A stretch of 64,000 nt of DNA from Toxorhynchites rutilus septentrionalis (lineage: Eukaryota; Arthropoda; Insecta; Diptera; Culicidae): NCBI RefSeq assembly GCF_029784135.1, contig NC_073745.1, positions 83,361,650 to 83,425,649 on the forward strand. The letters are read 5' to 3'. Of the stretch, positions 1-11,037 are shown one piece after another. The notes beneath the pieces are model-generated. The model searched no databases and was not told the origin of the DNA. It saw only the letters and a list, made by a program, of their open reading frames with translations. A program made the translations under genes and the position numbers. Within the stretch, counting starts at the first letter, position 1; each line of letters begins with the position of its first letter.

Positions 1-377
1 TGTGAAAACATACCGAGGTCATTTCAAAGTATGTGAAAACAATTGTTTGTGTGATTTATCGAACATGATTTAGAAATATCGTGATGGTTTGCTCATTTTG
101 TTCATTATGATTACATTCGGAGACATTTATTCATGCCATGCAGAGATATTTGAAAAAATCATCTGGTATCCCTCACATACAAGCTATTTCTCTCGTGCGA
201 ATTTTTACGAATAAATTATGTTACTTTAAAGCATGTTACAAATGTAAAACTTGCATGGTAGGATTCTATCATTGACTAGCACGAATGCCTATATCCATTG
301 CATTTCTATTCTTGCTGGTTTACGAGAAAATCAGGCGGGTCAAATTGCCCGGCAGGCGCGTTTTAGACACATCTCCT
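1..377. other. Unassigned AT-rich sequence
   Basis: No coding region, RNA gene or repeat boundary is recognised before the BEL/Pao LTR homology begins. Confidence 0.5.
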
Positions 378-1295
378 CTAAAAAGAGTTCAGTTTCAACC
401 GCCGCTTGAAAATTGTGTAAATACAATGTGTAAAAAGGAATAAGTGTTTAATTTGCTATCAACCGATTAGTCCCTCATTCGGTCCGTGGTGTAGTTTGTG
501 TTTGGAATTGGTCCTTTCAGGACCAAAAGAGGTATGGAATTTTCCGGTGACCGGAATAAATCGCCACAGTAAACAACTGCAACAGAAACAACCGCTTAGA
601 AAAAGTGTAGTAGGCTAGAAATATTTGGCGCGGGAAAAACATCATGTGCCTCACATTTCTATTATAAATTTATTCTCTTGTTCTCGTTTTTCGAAATTTA
701 TTCTGAGGACAATGTAATGGGGACGAAGTCCCCATTTGGCGAGGATAAGGAATCGAGGCGGCCCATGCCGCCAAGATGACGCAATCCGAGTCCACCGCCG
801 ACCCGCCGTCGGAAGCGGCGGTGTCTCGCACGCAAACCTGGGATCCACTGATTGCCCGGTTAGTTTGAAACATAGGATACGATCCTTTAGCAATGTCCGA
901 CCGAGCTCTAGCGAGCGTCGGACGGTATACGTCTGCCCGGGGCGTTACGTTTGCCTGGGGCGATACGTTTGCCCGGTTAATTCTTGTTTTGAAATACAAT
1001 ACCGCGCCACAATATTTATAGCCTACTACACATTTTATAAGCGGTGGTTTCTGTTGCAGTCGTTTTCTGTGGCGATTTATTCCGGGAACCGAATTTTCCA
1101 TACCTCGCATCGCACGCGACACTGGCCCCTCGGAATCATTCCGTGGTAATGTACTCTCTCCTAAGTAGCATAACTGCTACTTTGGTTGAGATTGCCACAT
1201 TCGTTGACCTTGCGTGTCAGCCGCATGGGCGGCTGTGAAAATTTCGACACACCGATAGGATCGCAGCTTTATACAGTCCACTGCTTGGTGAAACA
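378..1295 (+). mobile_element. BEL/Pao LTR, interrupted (5' LTR of gag remnant)
   Basis: Two blocks (about 378-525 and 1105-1295) match the LTR-like block near 8.7-9.44 kb in the same order, including the stretch around the histidine-free motif TAGTCCCTCATTCGG and the end CACTGCTTGGTGAAACA. Relative to that copy, this LTR lacks about 73 bp after position ~405 and has a ~575-bp inverted-repeat insert. The 5' boundary is uncertain because homology to the other copy starts abruptly at 378. Just downstream is TTTGGTCCTTCGAGCC, the kind of sequence that follows the 5' LTR in BEL elements. The gag remnant follows in the same orientation, so this is read as a 5' LTR. Confidence 0.65.
530..1105. mobile_element. 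Inverted-repeat insert within the LTR
   Basis: Arms of about 104 bp (530-634 and 1002-1105) are imperfect reverse complements; the left arm starts AGGTATGGAATTTTCC and the right arm ends GAATTTTCCATACCT. The copy of this LTR near 8.9 kb lacks the insert. The centre holds short ~18-bp tandem units around GTTTGCCTGGGGCGATAC (about 935-985). No transposase is present. It could be a foldback-type non-autonomous element, or an inverted duplication, because the ...CCATACCT end also occurs in the other LTR. Confidence 0.5.
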
Positions 1296-1596
1296 ACATT
1301 TTGGTCCTTCGAGCCGGATCGAAGCCGGATGACATATGGATGGCGTTTGGATTTTGGTCAACGATTTGCCAAGCAAACTATGCCCTGGATTTGAGTGAGT
1401 GGATTGGGTGAAATTTGGTATGTTGGAAAAAGACATTGGACATTGGTAAATTTATGAATACATTCAATGTGCAACAAAAACTATTAAAGCTTAAAGTGAA
1501 AGTGATTTCAAGTGCTATAGAATAAAGAACACTCCTGCTAAAGGTGGAGCTGCTGGCAGGACCGGTGCGCAATCCAGTAGCGGCGATGGCGCCGAC

Positions 1597-2359
1597 ATGG
1601 AGGAGTACAACACGCTGTGCAATCTTCGAGGACTAGCGAAAGGAAAAATCACCCGCTTATACGACATGCTGGAGAGAGTGGAAGAGGAACAAACGCTGCT
1701 TGCACCGCCACAATTAAAGGTGTACATGAGAAAACTTGATGCTGCATACAGCGAGTTTCACAACTACCACGAACGGATCGTGGCGGTGGTGTCGCCTGAT
1801 CAGAAAGAGGAACAAGACTGTAAGTACGTTGAATTCGAGACGCTTTACGACAATGTGTCGATTTTTCTCAAGACATGACTCGAGAATTTTGCTGCGCCTG
1901 ACTCTCGTCCTGCTGCTGGCTGGCATCCTCGTGCCACTCCTACTTTTAATGGGAAATACGAGCAGTGGGAAAAGTTCAAGATTATGTTCCAAGATGTGGT
2001 GGACAAATCAAATGAGCCGCCGCGCATCAAACTTTATCATTTGGAGAAAGCATTGATTGGGGATGCTGCCGGTTTGATTGATGCTAAAACAATTGCTGAT
2101 GGCAATTATGATCGCGCATGGGAAAGGTAACCATTTCGCATTCAAATGCCCAAGTTTTCATGAATTAACTATTGATGATCGGCTCAAAATGGTTCGTGAG
2201 AAAAAAGCTTGCTTTAATTGCTTGAGAAGAGGCCATCGTGGAGTGGATTGTTCATCACTGAAATCTTGCTCAAAGCCTCAGTGTAGACATCACAGTTTGC
2301 TTCACAGGGAAGGAGTTTGTTCATCAAATATTGGTAAAACATATACGGGTGACTGTTAA
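1597..2359 (+). pseudogene. BEL/Pao gag remnant (DUF1759-like region plus zinc knuckle)
   Basis: This is decayed retrotransposon gag, which in a living element would form the particle that packages the RNA. The first open part (1597-1878) starts MEEYNTLCNLRGLAKG and has a charged, probably helical N-terminus like Pao-type gag. After a stop at 1876-1878 another frame encodes FNGKYEQWEKFKIMFQ (about 1948-1995), the conserved start of the DUF1759 region. A further frame (about 2130-2330) encodes a zinc knuckle block, CFNCLRRGHRGVDC followed by CSKPQCRHHSLLH, the Cys/His pattern of BEL/Pao gag. The central part of gag between these blocks is missing, and at least one frame change separates the first two blocks. 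No protease, reverse transcriptase or integrase follows. The ITmD37E element lies about 180 bp downstream. Non-functional. Confidence 0.75.
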
Positions 2360-2541
2360 CGGTTTCAGATTTGAGTACAATCGTAGGCAAAACAGGAGTT
2401 CCCGCTGCAGTCAGTGACTCGTAGAAGTGGAGGTGACGGGCGGATGTGTGTCTGTGTAGCGTGTTTCTGAGCGAGTGGCGGATTGATTCGGGGAGTGAGA
2501 TTCACTTGTGGACTGGTGGCTTTTCTTTCACTCTTAACCTA

Positions 2542-3841
2542 AAGGGTGTGTCACATCAAATTGCATCACGGAAAAAACGCTGTAAAAATTCGCCAAGTAG
2601 ACCGATCCTTTTGAAAATTTTAGACAGTAAAATAAAAACTATTAAACAACTTTTGGCATTTTCTTTTTATTCATACTTCGAGCCCAAGCCCGTATGCTCG
2701 CACCTTCCTCTTTACCCCGTTCATAAGGTTCTGTACAACGTCAGGTTGTAGTTTTTTTTTTGAACAGAAATCCATTTTCTCTTGAAGTTCGCCTCCGATT
2801 TGACAACTTTTGGGTTCTTCCGGAGGGCCTGCTTCATAATCGCCCAATATTTCTCTATTGGGCGAAGCTCCGGCGCGTTGGGCGGGTTCATTTCCTTTGG
2901 CACGAAGGTGACCCCGTTGGCTTCGTACCACTCCAACACGTCCTTTGAATAGTGGCACGAAGCGAGATCCGGCCAGAAGATGGTCGGGCCCTCGTGCTGC
3001 TTCAATAGTGGTAGTAAGCGCTTCTGTAGGCACTCCTTAAGGTAAACCTGCCCGTTTACCGTGCCGGTCATCACGAAGGGGGCGCTCAGCTTTCCGCAAG
3101 AGAAGATCGCTTGCCACACCATGTACTTTTTGGCAAACTTGGATAGTTTCTGCTTGCGAATCTCCTCCGGAACGCTGAATTTGTCCTCTGCGGAGAAGAA
3201 CAACAGGCCCGGCAGCTGACGAAAGTCCGCTTTGACGTAGGTTTCGTCGTCCATTACCAGGCAATGCGGCTTCGTCAGCATTTCGGTGTACAGCTTCCGG
3301 GCTCGCGTCTTCCCCACCATGTTTTGCCTTTCGTCGCGGTTAGGAGCCTTCTGAACCTTGTATGTACGCAGGCCCTCCCGCTGCTTGGTCCGCTGGACGA
3401 ATGAACTTGACAAATTCAGCTTATTGGCGACATCCCGGACCGAACTTCTCGGATCACGTCTAAACTGCTTAACTACGCGCTTGTGATCTTTTTCACTGAC
3501 GGAGCATCCATTTTTGCCGTTCTTCACCTTCCGGTCGATGGTTAGGTTCTCGAAGTATCGTTTTAGTGCTCTGCTGACCGTGGATTGGACGATTCCCAGC
3601 ATCTTACCGATGTCCCGATGTGACAACTCCGGATTCTCGAAATGAGTGCACAGGATTAATTCACGGCGCTCTTTTTCGTTCGACGACATTTTTCCAAATT
3701 TACGAAAAATTGACAGTGGGGCATGGCCAACGTGATCTATACACTCTTATCTGATTATAAGCGAAAGCTGAAGATATAATTCCTAAAAATTGAATTTCTA
3801 CAGCGTTTTTTCCGTGATGCAATTTGATGTGACACACCCTT
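2542..3841 (-). mobile_element. Complete ITmD37E (DD37E) Tc1/mariner-superfamily element
   Basis: Terminal inverted repeats of about 45 bp start AAGGGTGTGTCACATC at 2542, with the reverse complement ending at 3841. A TA dinucleotide flanks each end (2540-2541 and 3842-3843), the usual target duplication of this superfamily. The 1,300-bp unit holds one transposase ORF on the minus strand. An internally deleted relative is at 44078-44922, so the ends have been mobile more than once. Confidence 0.92.
2721..3689 (-). CDS. ITmD37E-type transposase, apparently intact
   Basis: A 322-residue cut-and-paste transposase that would bind the element's inverted repeats in the nucleus and move it into TA sites. 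Seen directly: an N-terminal helix-turn-helix region (about residues 17-42, ELSHRDIGKMLG), a basic linker (51-61), a second helical DNA-binding region (66-107), and a DDE-type core with Asp148 (MDDETYVK), Asp241 (FWPDLASCHY) and Glu279 (LRPIEKYW). Exactly 37 residues separate the last two acids, giving DD37E. The start at 3689 is the first ATG and lies ~150 bp inside the inverted repeat end. There is no internal stop or frameshift. Length is close to that of relatives (about 340). The C-terminal codons run through an A-tract that is longer than in the 44-kb copy, so the last ~15 residues may be slightly altered. Alternative names: Tc1/mariner or IS630-superfamily transposase. Confidence 0.9.
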   Translation of the reverse strand: MSSNEKERRELILCTHFENPELSHRDIGKMLGIVQSTVSRALKRYFENLTIDRKVKNGKNGCSVSEKDHKRVVKQFRRDPRSSVRDVANKLNLSSSFVQRTKQREGLRTYKVQKAPNRDERQNMVGKTRARKLYTEMLTKPHCLVMDDETYVKADFRQLPGLLFFSAEDKFSVPEEIRKQKLSKFAKKYMVWQAIFSCGKLSAPFVMTGTVNGQVYLKECLQKRLLPLLKQHEGPTIFWPDLASCHYSKDVLEWYEANGVTFVPKEMNPPNAPELRPIEKYWAIMKQALRKNPKVVKSEANFKRKWISVQKKNYNLTLYRTL

Positions 3842-3843
3842 TA

Positions 3844-5767
3844 TCATCCTCTCTAACGAGTGCGTCTCTAATGTTCGGTTTCACTGTTGATAGGTGTAAG
3901 TTGTTTCATTTGTATTGCAGTACAGCACAGTATTCGTTCACTAACTGGGTGTTCTTCAACTGGGCTGGTATCAGATTGGATGCGCGGTAACTGGGCTGCA
4001 GTAGTTTCTACAATGTAAGCTGCCATGTGAATTCATCTTGAAATGACTGACTCCGAACTCCAGGATGTGCCTCACATTATGGATTTGTCAGAATTCACTT
4101 TATGTTGCGTATTTGTAGTTTGTGTAGATTGTGATTAGCTTGTATTGTTGCCCAAAAATTATAATTCTCTGCATACAGAATGACTTGGAAAATGAAGGAG
4201 AAGGATTTGGTCACTCAACCCTACTGTTCGCAAATGTTTGTATATGTGTTTGTATGTATTTGTATTTATTTTTTTCTCTTTTTTTCGAGTTTCAGTTGTA
4301 CTATAAACTTTGTTGTTTTTTAAAATTCTGGATTCCAAATAAGGTGATCGCAGAATTATAATTTCGAATGTCTTTCCTCATCGATTCTATGTTGAGCCTT
4401 TTTTTCAAAGGGTCGAGGAACTCGGTTTTTTAAAATCAGATTCAGTGTTCACACACACACAATCTCGTGTACTGTGATGGTGGATGCGACTGTGTGCGAA
4501 AGTGTGGCCGTACGAGCAGAGCTGCAATCCATCACCGTCAATGTCACAAAAAAGCTGACCATAGTCACTGCATTCCTCTCACGGCACGTGAGATCCAAAT
4601 ATTCAGTAGTGATACTCACTCTTTTGTTTCTGACACCTAACCAAATGACGGTTGGTTCCAATGCCTCTCACTGCCGATCGCTCTGTTTACAACTTTACGT
4701 CACGAGAGCGGTGGTTGTGGCGTATGATGGTAGTAGAAATGTGAGTGATCAGACAGTTCCAATCATTATTGACAATCGCGACGGTTGTTTAGATCAAGAA
4801 GGTGGAGTTAACAGGTGGCTCGTAATTTACACTATTTAGAAAAGACGTATGAGGAATGGCAAGACGAAAGGTTTGGATTTGTTTATGTTATTACTTACGT
4901 TGGTATGGTTACATTTGATTTCGTCGAAGGTATTTGAAGCAGTATATAAATAAACAGTTGTCGTTGAAAATAGTAACCTAGTGACCTTTATGCATATGCT
5001 TCCGCCAGCTGGCTCGGCTAATGTGATATGATTTATTCAGGGAATGCTTTGATCGTGGCACCGACATGGTGCATAATTTGTAGCTTTGTTTTTTGTGCTG
5101 GTTCATAACGGCAATCAACTGTGCCGACGAAACTGTAGCCAATGTTTAGTGTTGTTTGGATACCATCTATGTAAATAAATTCAAACTTACCGGATACGTC
5201 CGAACGGCAATTTTGACATTACGTTTTACCTTCCACTTCACTTTCCTTGGTTTAGATTTGTTTGTTGAAGTAGAAGTTGTTGTTATTGTTATGTCTAAAT
5301 TTTTCGTTTAGGGAATGCTTTGATTTAGGGAATTTGCTTGATTATCGATTAATCGTGGGGCCATTTGTAAATATTCTATTCATTCGAACAATTGTCTTTC
5401 AGTATTCGAGTATTTATTTCTTGCAGTTAAAATAAACAAACATTTATAATAAAAAGATTATGGTGTCATAATTTTAAAAGTTAAATTAAATATAATTTTC
5501 AAATAAACATGGTGCAGTCAAAACCATTATTTGAATGAAATGGTATTTAAATAAATTGATAAATTTACCTTTTCTTAATTATTTGCGGATCATGAAAATG
5601 ATCCGATTGAAAACCGACAAGGCGTTTTTTTTTATTTAGAGTTAAGCCTTACCAGAACTATTGAAGTTTAGTTAATAAACGTGAGATGAACACAAAAATT
5701 TCATTTTTTTATAAAACGAAAGAAAATTGCGATCTCAAAGATTCACTCTAAAATCATCCACTTCCAT
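3844..5767. other. Unassigned sequence, no gene recognised
   Basis: Open frames here are short (up to 121 codons at 4474-4839) and show no domain. There is a short CA run near 4450. Nothing matches BEL/Pao pol, so the retroelement interior is not present between the two LTR-bearing regions. Confidence 0.5.
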
Positions 5768-6795
5768 TTAGTCTTTATTGAGAAACTTCTTATTCAGTGT
5801 TACAAACTGCGCCACGAACACATCCAGATGGAATATATGTTTGCTTCCTTGCTGCATCCAGTGTTCATAATGCCCGGCAAAATTCAATGTTTGCGTCTTC
5901 AGACTCATATCGCAATTTTTAACCAGATTCGGTACCAATCCACAGATTATAACATTCGATAGAACGCCTTGAAATAGCAGCTCGTATAGCCGTTCGCTCA
6001 CCCCCTCCATCTTCTGTGGACTTTGTTCGAGGACAATCTGATTGGCGGTTTCTCGATGGAATATTTGCCAGTCAATTTCCGGTACTTCTTAGTTGACCGT
6101 GAACGGTTACTGTTGTACCTTGCAAGCTTCCAGCATGAGGATAGCGTAATTCTTTTCTCCGAAGGAATGTGCTGAAATGCAAATAGTGTTGTTACATTCA
6201 ACAAACAAACAAATCACAATATTACATTCAAAATTTTAAGAATATCCTCCTAAGATAGAGCCGGCCCCCTTATTCCCAAGCAACGACTTCTCACCGCGGG
6301 AATAACCCGCGAAGTAGAATTGGCGCACAAAATCAATCTGCACCTAGACACATACTTTTCAATGGTTCTTCTCAGCGTATCCTGGGTATCTTTGGTCAGC
6401 TAATCCACCACGGACAAGACGAGTGTCATATTCATTCTACCCGCTGGGATAAATTTGATTGATCAAATCCGACAGGACCACCCTGTCATATATCCCGGTA
6501 ACCGATGAATTCAACTCGATGTGGTAATTACTGCTGATGATACTGATTTCCACCTTCCGGTTCGAGGGCGTTGTGAAGTTTATTATTTCATTGCGTAGCT
6601 GTTCCACGCCCGGTTGGTAAAGTTTCCACAGCAGATACATGATGCGAGTTTTCTTACTGGCCCAGAAGGATCGTATAACATGAGATACGGGAAGTCTCCC
6701 TGGGAGCGAAGATTAATCAGATGCGCAACTTGCGTTTTGTGGTAGTCCAGTTTGGACAGCTGGCGCGATCGGTAGCGGTCAACTCAGAGAGCCAT
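5768..6795 (-). pseudogene. Replication factor C subunit 3 (RFC3/RfC38) pseudogene, one intron retained
   Basis: The functional protein is a subunit of the pentameric clamp loader that places PCNA on DNA during nuclear replication. On the minus strand, blocks follow the RFC3 order: an N-terminal block LSKLDYHK, the P-loop region YDPSG, a block with NFTTPSNRKVEIS and IYDRVVLSDL (6437-6640), LTKD and RRTIEKYVSRCRLILC (about 6300-6400), AILMLEACKVQQ (about 6115-6160), and the C-terminus LYELLFQGVL to LNKKFLNKD (5768-6010). Defects: codon 4 is TGA where Trp is expected, a one-base loss shifts the P-loop, another frame change lies near 6445, a stop sits where VVD is followed by LTKD, another follows VQQ, and about 20 codons are missing after the intron. 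A 54-bp intron (6172-6225) with GT and TTTGCATTTCAG-type ends remains, which argues for DNA duplication rather than a processed copy. Confidence 0.88.
6172..6225 (-). other. Retained intron in the RFC3 pseudogene
   Basis: On the minus strand the segment begins GTAATATT and ends TTGCATTTCAG. It lies between the exon block encoding CRLILCANSTSRVIP and the block encoding AILMLEACKVQQ. Its size (54 bp) is typical of short dipteran introns. Confidence 0.7.
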
Positions 6796-8319
6796 TGTAC
6801 ACAAAAATATTTGATGTATAATACAAAAATACTTGGTGACTTGTTGTTTTCGTGTTGGCCTTTGTCAGAGTAAATGCATCACCTCCAGAGATGACAGATG
6901 ATTTTTTTGAAAATCTTCGACAAAAATCTGAAATGTTGATGAAATCTGAGATGCAGATACTTTTGTAACCGCGAGAAAAACAAAGTAATGTTTGAAAAAA
7001 GGGGTTTTAAGCGCAGGGAATCAAGTCATAAAAAGAAGAAATACCATATCCCTACAGTCTGCAACTGAAAATATAAGTTTGCAACAGGGTAGACAGGACA
7101 TTAAATATCAGTAAAATTGCGAACATGTCTGCAGATTTAGTATCCTTGCAATGATGAGAAACAAATTTGGTAAAAAAATCGAAGTCGAACGGGTTACAAA
7201 ATGCATCATTTTTCTAATTTCAAACCCGATCGGGAGCCGGAATAGAGGGGATACGCAAGGCGTGTTATTCCACAAACTAAGTATTAGTACAAATGACACG
7301 TGTACGTAGTAATGTAGAGTCTGCGAAGTGCCGCTAAAAACGTTAAGGCCGTCTGAAAAGTTGAAAAGAAAATACATACCTGAAAACACAATATTCTTCA
7401 AATTGTATTTAAAATGAAACTGTATATTCACATCTGGCATCCCTAGTCACGAAGAACGAACACAAAGAGGCGAACGTTGTGAATATCGCCAAACACCAAA
7501 CCATCAGCTAGACTTTTGAGTGTCGCACTATTCTGACATTTCAGCGACAGGACACTCACCAAGGAGCTCGGATTTCTACCGTCAAGTAGAAGTTCACCAT
7601 GCGTTAGTGTTGTGATAATACTCTTCTCACACTATTGGACTGACTTTGGGATGGTCACCAAAGATAATCGCAGTACAAAATTTGTTGATTATCTTTGTGT
7701 GAGTACCATCACTTGATTCTCACGACAAATCGCAGCTCTGCGTACGAGACGTGTACGGTCGTGGGATTGCAGCTGCATTGAATGATATTGGTGTGGATGC
7801 ATTGCTTTCCCTCGCTTTGTTCGGACTCGCTGCTTCGAGTGGGCAGAGTGGTTTGTTTTTTTTTTCGTCAGTTGTGCAGTCAAATTTTGGTGTGAGCTCG
7901 GATCCACTGTCAACGTAGCCTTGAGTGCAGTTATGTTGAATCCGAGTACATATGATGGTTTGATTGTACGATAGCTGAGGTAGCGAGACGGACTATTTTG
8001 TTCGCTTGGTGTGGCCGATTTCGGGTGGCGCGAGGGGTCACTGACAGCCGCACCGGTGCAATTCTGTGTAGCTGTTTACTTCTCGCGATTGCATACGATT
8101 CGAGTGGCTCCATTTTCGCACAGAGGTTCATCAAATCTAACCAAAATATGGAACTAGTATGAACATAGTAGCTTTAGTGTGTTAATTTATATTATAATGG
8201 AGGACGATTGTTTTTAGATGAGTTCTCTCGGTTACCTTCTCAGGTTTCCCCGCAGTTAAAACTTTGCGGTTGCGATTGGATTTCGATAACAAATATGCGC
8301 AAGGAATTGAATCTAATTA
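6796..8319. other. Unassigned sequence, no gene recognised
   Basis: Short open frames only (longest 110 codons, minus strand 7108-7440). No domain, RNA gene or clear repeat boundary was found. Confidence 0.45.
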
Positions 8320-8530
8320 ATGTTAAAGATAGGCCGATTTGTTCGAACCTACCCTGGTTCTGATGGCCTAGTTCGAGTTGTGGATGTACATTTTGGCGAT
8401 ACTACATACAGAAGACATACAGAAGATACATACAGAAGACCGATCCACAAGCTAGCGCCACTACCCATTTTGGACAACGCATCGATTGAGGACCAGGATA
8501 ATCAACAGAGTGACTTTCCTTCTGCCGTGG
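8320..8530 (+). pseudogene. BEL/Pao pol C-terminal remnant
   Basis: The reading frame starting at 8320 encodes GRFVRTYPGSDGLVRVVDV followed by RRPIHKLAPLPI. This is the conserved end of BEL/Pao polyproteins, just after integrase. Everything upstream (protease, reverse transcriptase, RNase H, integrase core) is missing. Inside the fragment a short unit around ACATACAGAAG is present three times (about 8405-8440), which lengthens the spacer before RRPIHKL. The frame stays open into the adjoining LTR to 8772, but that part is not pol. Its position immediately before an LTR in the same orientation fits the 3' end of an element. Confidence 0.8.
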
Positions 8531-8535
8531 AAGTA

Positions 8536-9442
8536 TGTTCAGTCCACCGCTCAGCGCAGCGCACTGAAAGTACGACCGACGGGATGGTGAAGGAAGGAAC
8601 GCAACGAAAGGACGATCGCGAGGACACAAACACCAACATACGCCCCACCCGTGGGGAGAGTGCATTGCGAGCGCAAGCAAACTGCACTGCGTGCAGGGAG
8701 AGAATTAAAAAGAGTTCAGTTTCAACCGCCGCTAAGCAAAGAAGTTTATTTCATGTGCTGAACTTACGATAGAAGAAAGAGCTTAAAAGAAAGTTTAATT
8801 TTAATCTTGTAAATTGTGTAAATACAATGTGTAAAAAGCAATAAGTGTTTAATTTGCTATCAACCGATTAGTCCCTCATTCGGTCCGTGGTGTAGTTTGT
8901 GTTTGGAATTGGTCCTTTCCTCGCATCGCATTCCATTCCATTTTCCATACCTCGCATCGCACGCGACACTGGGCCGCTCGGAATCATTCCGTGGTAACGT
9001 ACTCTCTCCTAAGCTTGAGCTTGAGCTTGAGTAGACTGTACAATTCGTAGTTGCTCTCCGTGGTTGACCTGAACCAACCAAATTGCACAAAGAACACACA
9101 GAATGACGCTTGGGACTAGCAAATCATTCTCGTTGTGCAATTTTCGGTGATTCGAGCTTTAAATGGTCAATAACGACGCCGGCCACGTTCTTACAGTCAC
9201 CAGGGGAAGGGAAGGAATGTTAGTATGATATACGCCGCCCGAAGGCCAGAAGGGTCGCCTCTATAGCGTGGTTCCCTAATCCGTGGTAACGTACTCTCTC
9301 CTAAGTAGCATAACTGCTACTTTGGTTGAGATTGCCACATCCGTTGACCTAGCGTGTCAGCCGCATGGGCGGCTGTGGAAATTTCGATCGAACACACACC
9401 AACAAGATCGCAGCAAAATACAGTCCACTGCTTGGTGAAACA
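8536..9442 (+). mobile_element. BEL/Pao 3' LTR (approximate ends), carrying a nested insertion
   Basis: It follows the pol remnant and matches the LTR at 378-1295 over about 8707-8920 and 8955-9442, ending CACTGCTTGGTGAAACA. The 5' boundary is a guess (TGTTCAGTCC near 8536). A 267-bp repeat is inserted at 9014-9280. A local duplication around CTCGCATCGCATTCC is seen near 8930-8960. Confidence 0.65.
9014..9280. mobile_element. Short retroelement-like repeat with 25-bp target duplication
   Basis: The insert starts with CTTGAGCTTGAGCTTGAG and ends GTGGTTCCCTAAT. It is flanked by a perfect 25-bp direct repeat beginning CCGTGGTAAC and ending TCCTAAG (8989-9013 and 9281-9305), which is single in the LTR at 1.14 kb. 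A diverged copy of the insert lies at 32184-32418. The long duplication points to a target-primed or integrase-type insertion; the family is not named. Confidence 0.75.
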
Positions 9443-10645
9443 TCAAAAAGAATGAGTCAATCCTCGCTACTTCCATTCAACCGAATACAGCCAGCAATAT
9501 GTGGAACCGAATCCGAGTGGACTTCATTTTTTGTTTGAATACACGCGTTCTAATGTCATGTCAATGCATTGCGTTTTGGTCTGGTTATAGCAAAGGCTGT
9601 GTCGGTTCTGCTCATGATAGCGTCTCGAAGTGAATATATTCTTCCTCACGATTGTGATTGTGATTGTGTCGTACTAATCGCAGTCGTTCGCTCTCTACCT
9701 TCGCGTACATATCGATATGAATCGCATGTTCAAAAATAATTATTCAAAAAGAGAAATGATGTTAATAAAGAATGAAGTACCTGTGACGGGATGTCTATGC
9801 AATATCTGTCTTGTCCCTTTAGAACGGCTGGTGCATTTTTCGTCAAAGGAAACACTACTGATTTGCATTATAGTCGCACATATTCTAGAGCTTGTAACCC
9901 TTGGAAGTAATACTTCTTTAAGAAGGCGAGCGTAGGGAACGTTAGTGCCATTGAAGAATAACATGGAGAGAGTCATATGAACGGTATGTGTGAACGATGA
10001 ATTCAAAATTATTTTCAAGCGGTTTTATTTAGCTTGACATGTTTGTTTTTTCTTCGAATCCCAATTTCTCGCGTTGCTGTGCAGTCGCCTTCCATGATTC
10101 CAGCAACGCTTGCGCATTGAATCCACACACATGCTCTCCAGCTGGGGTTTTATCAGCATTGATGACAATAGCGTGATTGTTGTTTTGTAATCCGAGTATA
10201 TGTGATTTGAAGAATTTCAATAATTCATTGTGCTCATTGAAAAAAGCTTCCAGCTCGCATCTAGCCTTGAAACTGCCTTAGTAAAAAAAACTAACGCTTA
10301 ACTCTAACTATCGGCCTTCAGAACAATCATTTTCATAGCTAGATGTGTGATGACTGATGAATCGCGGAGGAGGCGATTATATTTTAATTCACCAGCGCCC
10401 TCATTCCACATTGGTTAACAACCTATCTTTGGCAGCGGTTGTAAACCACAACCATGGGAGTGTATAATTATAAAAAATACAGAAGAATTCACCACCAGTC
10501 GGTAATTGGATGCGATGCCTCAATCGAACAAAGTTGCGGGAGCGAAGGATCACGGTTCTCCGGTAAAAATGTGGGATGTGTGGATGAAAAATAGTTGTTA
10601 AAAAAAACTGATAAATTAACACCCTCTGCTCCCAGTAAACGGTGA
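9443..10645. other. Unassigned sequence, no gene recognised
   Basis: Contains only short open frames (up to 92 codons). No domain or repeat end was identified before the histone composite begins. Confidence 0.45.
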
Positions 10646-10827
10646 AAAAAAGACGGGTGGGTAATGTCGGGGACATAACCGGAGTGACGTAGGACTATAC
10701 AAAGGGGACAGCTTTTGTTAAATATATATTTTAAATATATTATTTTATTTCTTCTCCTACGTGAATACCTACCTATCTACCTGAAAAATGGATTAGTTTA
10801 CTGTTTACTCTTTATGAACATGTTGAT

Positions 10828-10843
10828 GGTTCTGAAAAGAACC
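10828..10843 (-). terminator. Histone mRNA-type 3' stem-loop, perfect stem
   Basis: On the minus strand GGTTCTTTTCAGAACC, a 6-bp stem with a TTTC loop, matches the replication-dependent histone 3' processing hairpin. It is preceded by ACACCAAA. It lies downstream of the H2A fragment at 11038-11266. Confidence 0.75.
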
Positions 10844-11037
10844 TTTGGTGTTGTGTTTTTGTTATCACTCGATATTCCTATCTTGTTCGGTTAAACCTTC
10901 CTGTTTAGCTATTGCGTTTGCCACTCGCCACAGCTTTCACAGTTGGAAAATTTCTTCCCATCCAGCTTGTGACATGTTGTTCAGTAAATTACATTCAATG
11001 GCATGTCGCATTATCACCACTCAGTGTCGGTTCTGTA

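Noticed and set aside
1736..2056. 106-codon frame rich in Leu after the gag start
   Set aside because: It crosses the gag frame change; the gag-like codons are in a different frame.
2671..3264. Overlapping minus-strand open frames inside the transposon
   Set aside because: Other-frame shadows of the transposase gene, with no domain of their own.
8320..8772. One 150-codon gene
   Set aside because: Only the first ~60 codons match BEL/Pao pol; the rest runs by chance into the LTR.
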